DNA from: Bradyrhizobium canariense
GTDB taxonomy: Bacteria; Pseudomonadota; Alphaproteobacteria; Rhizobiales; Xanthobacteraceae
Length of the DNA stretch: 64,000 bases
Direction of reading: 5' to 3'
NCBI RefSeq assembly: GCF_019402665.1
Contig: NZ_VSST01000056.1
Span: 124,001-188,000 of the forward strand
The number at the start of each line of letters is the position of its first letter. Position 1 is the first letter of the stretch. The notes below the pieces were generated by a model, which made no database searches, was not told where the DNA came from, and saw nothing but the letters and a program-made list of their open reading frames with translations. A program made the position numbers and the translations under genes. Below are positions 63,252 through 64,000 of the stretch, piece after piece.

Positions 63252-64000
63252 ATGCGCAACACCGCGATGAACATGGTCCACAAGCTCGCCGCGCGCGACG
63301 AGCGTGTGCTCTACATCGGCTCCGATCCCGGCGCAGGTACCTTGCGCGCGATGAGCAAGGAGTTTCCCAAGCGCCACCTGATCGAAGGCATTTCGGAAGC
63401 GCACATCATCGGCATGTCGGCAGGTCTCGCGATGGAAGGCTTCGTGCCCTACGTCAACACCATCGCCACGTTTCTGACCCGCCGCTGCTACGAGCAGGTC
63501 GCGGTCGATCTGTGCCTGCACAATCTGCCGGTGCGGTTGATCGCCAATGGCGGCGGGCTCGTCTACGCCCCGCTCGGCCCCACCCACCAGGCGATCGAGG
63601 ATATCGCCATCATGCGGGCGCTGCCGAACATGACGGTGGTCTGCCCGTGCGACGCCGACGAAGCGGCGCGGCTGATGGGGCAAACGCTCGACTGGACCGG
63701 GCCGATCTACATCCGGCTCGGCAAAGGTGGCGACGCCGTAGTCTCAAAGGCCGAGCACGGCTTCGAGATCGGCAAGGCCATCCTGATGCGGCCGCCAGGC
63801 GACGTCGTCATGATCACGACAGGCATCATGCTCCAGCGGGCACTCGCTGCGGCCGACCTGCTGGCCGCGCAAGGCATTCGCGCCGGCATCCTGCACATGC
63901 ACACGGTCAAGCCGCTCGACACCAAGGCGCTGCTGCAAGCGATCCGGGGTATCAGGCTAGTGGCGACGCTGGAGGAGCACGTGCCCTCGGGCGGCCTGGG
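63252..64000 (+). CDS. Transketolase C-terminal (pyrimidine) subunit, runs off window
   Basis: At least 249 aa; no stop before the window end, so partial. Begins MRNTAMNMVHKLAARDERVL, 10 bp after the N-terminal subunit. Pyrimidine-binding domain with catalytic Glu in LIEGISEAHIIGMSAGLAMEG (in parts) and GGLVYAPLGPTHQAIEDIAIMRALPNM (in parts), as in the beta half of transketolase/DXS/E1. It should heterodimerise with the upstream subunit to form one active transketolase. Confidence 0.88.
   Translation, partial: MRNTAMNMVHKLAARDERVLYIGSDPGAGTLRAMSKEFPKRHLIEGISEAHIIGMSAGLAMEGFVPYVNTIATFLTRRCYEQVAVDLCLHNLPVRLIANGGGLVYAPLGPTHQAIEDIAIMRALPNMTVVCPCDADEAARLMGQTLDWTGPIYIRLGKGGDAVVSKAEHGFEIGKAILMRPPGDVVMITTGIMLQRALAAADLLAAQGIRAGILHMHTVKPLDTKALLQAIRGIRLVATLEEHVPSGGL

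Overview
The window looks like chromosome from an alphaproteobacterium of the Bradyrhizobium group (Bradyrhizobiaceae/Nitrobacteraceae). This is inferred from the high GC content, an ATP12-family F1 assembly chaperone, the ribosomal gene order (no rpsD or rpmJ in the alpha operon, adk between secY and rpsM), the character of the ribosomal proteins, and dispersed palindromes of the CATTGCGAGCGAAGCGAAGCAATCC and GTCGTCCCGGG...CCCGGGACCC types that I associate with Bradyrhizobium genomes. No rRNA, tRNA, CRISPR array, phage or insertion sequence was found.

Layout. (1) 1-15.4 kb is mixed housekeeping and accessory sequence: a secreted dienelactone-hydrolase-like protein, a carboxymuconolactone-decarboxylase-like protein, a class D beta-lactamase, a FliK-like/FlhB-C-terminal-like pair, ATP12, an RluA pseudouridine synthase co-transcribed with a solitary HigA-type regulator, rarA-degQ, a porin, a quinone-oxidoreductase-like enzyme, a ClC transporter, a DUF1330 protein and an SDR enzyme. 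(2) 15.5-35.3 kb is the minus-strand str-S10-spc-alpha ribosomal cluster, reading rpsL-rpsG-fusA-tuf-rpsJ ... rplO-secY-adk-rpsM-rpsK-rpoA-rplQ and closed by a clear terminator. (3) 35.5-40.9 kb is a three-gene accessory block: an FAD monooxygenase-like protein, an ABC exporter with acidic tails, and a fused FAD oxidoreductase-methyltransferase. (4) 41-54.6 kb is secE-nusG-rplK-rplA, a 2-hydroxyacid dehydrogenase, then rplJ-rplL-rpoB-rpoC, all on the minus strand and closed by a strong terminator. (5) 54.9-64 kb is a surface-sugar cluster with divergent transcription: a C-methyltransferase and a GmhA-like isomerase leftward; two epimerase/dehydratases, a reversed-order HldE-like enzyme, a HAD protein, an APH-like kinase and a split transketolase rightward, running off the window end.

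The most notable signals are these. S12 carries arginine at position 43, encoded by the only AGG codon in rpsL; this equals the classic streptomycin-resistance substitution. Adenylate kinase carries a histone-H1-like Lys/Ala tail of about 94 residues. The Ser-rich and Asp/Glu-rich protein tails of two convergent genes are read from the same 73 bp. The rpoC-rpsL interval holds a possible small-molecule biosynthesis/export module. The sugar cluster appears to build an unusual heptose-derived, C-methylated nucleotide sugar using a two-subunit transketolase.
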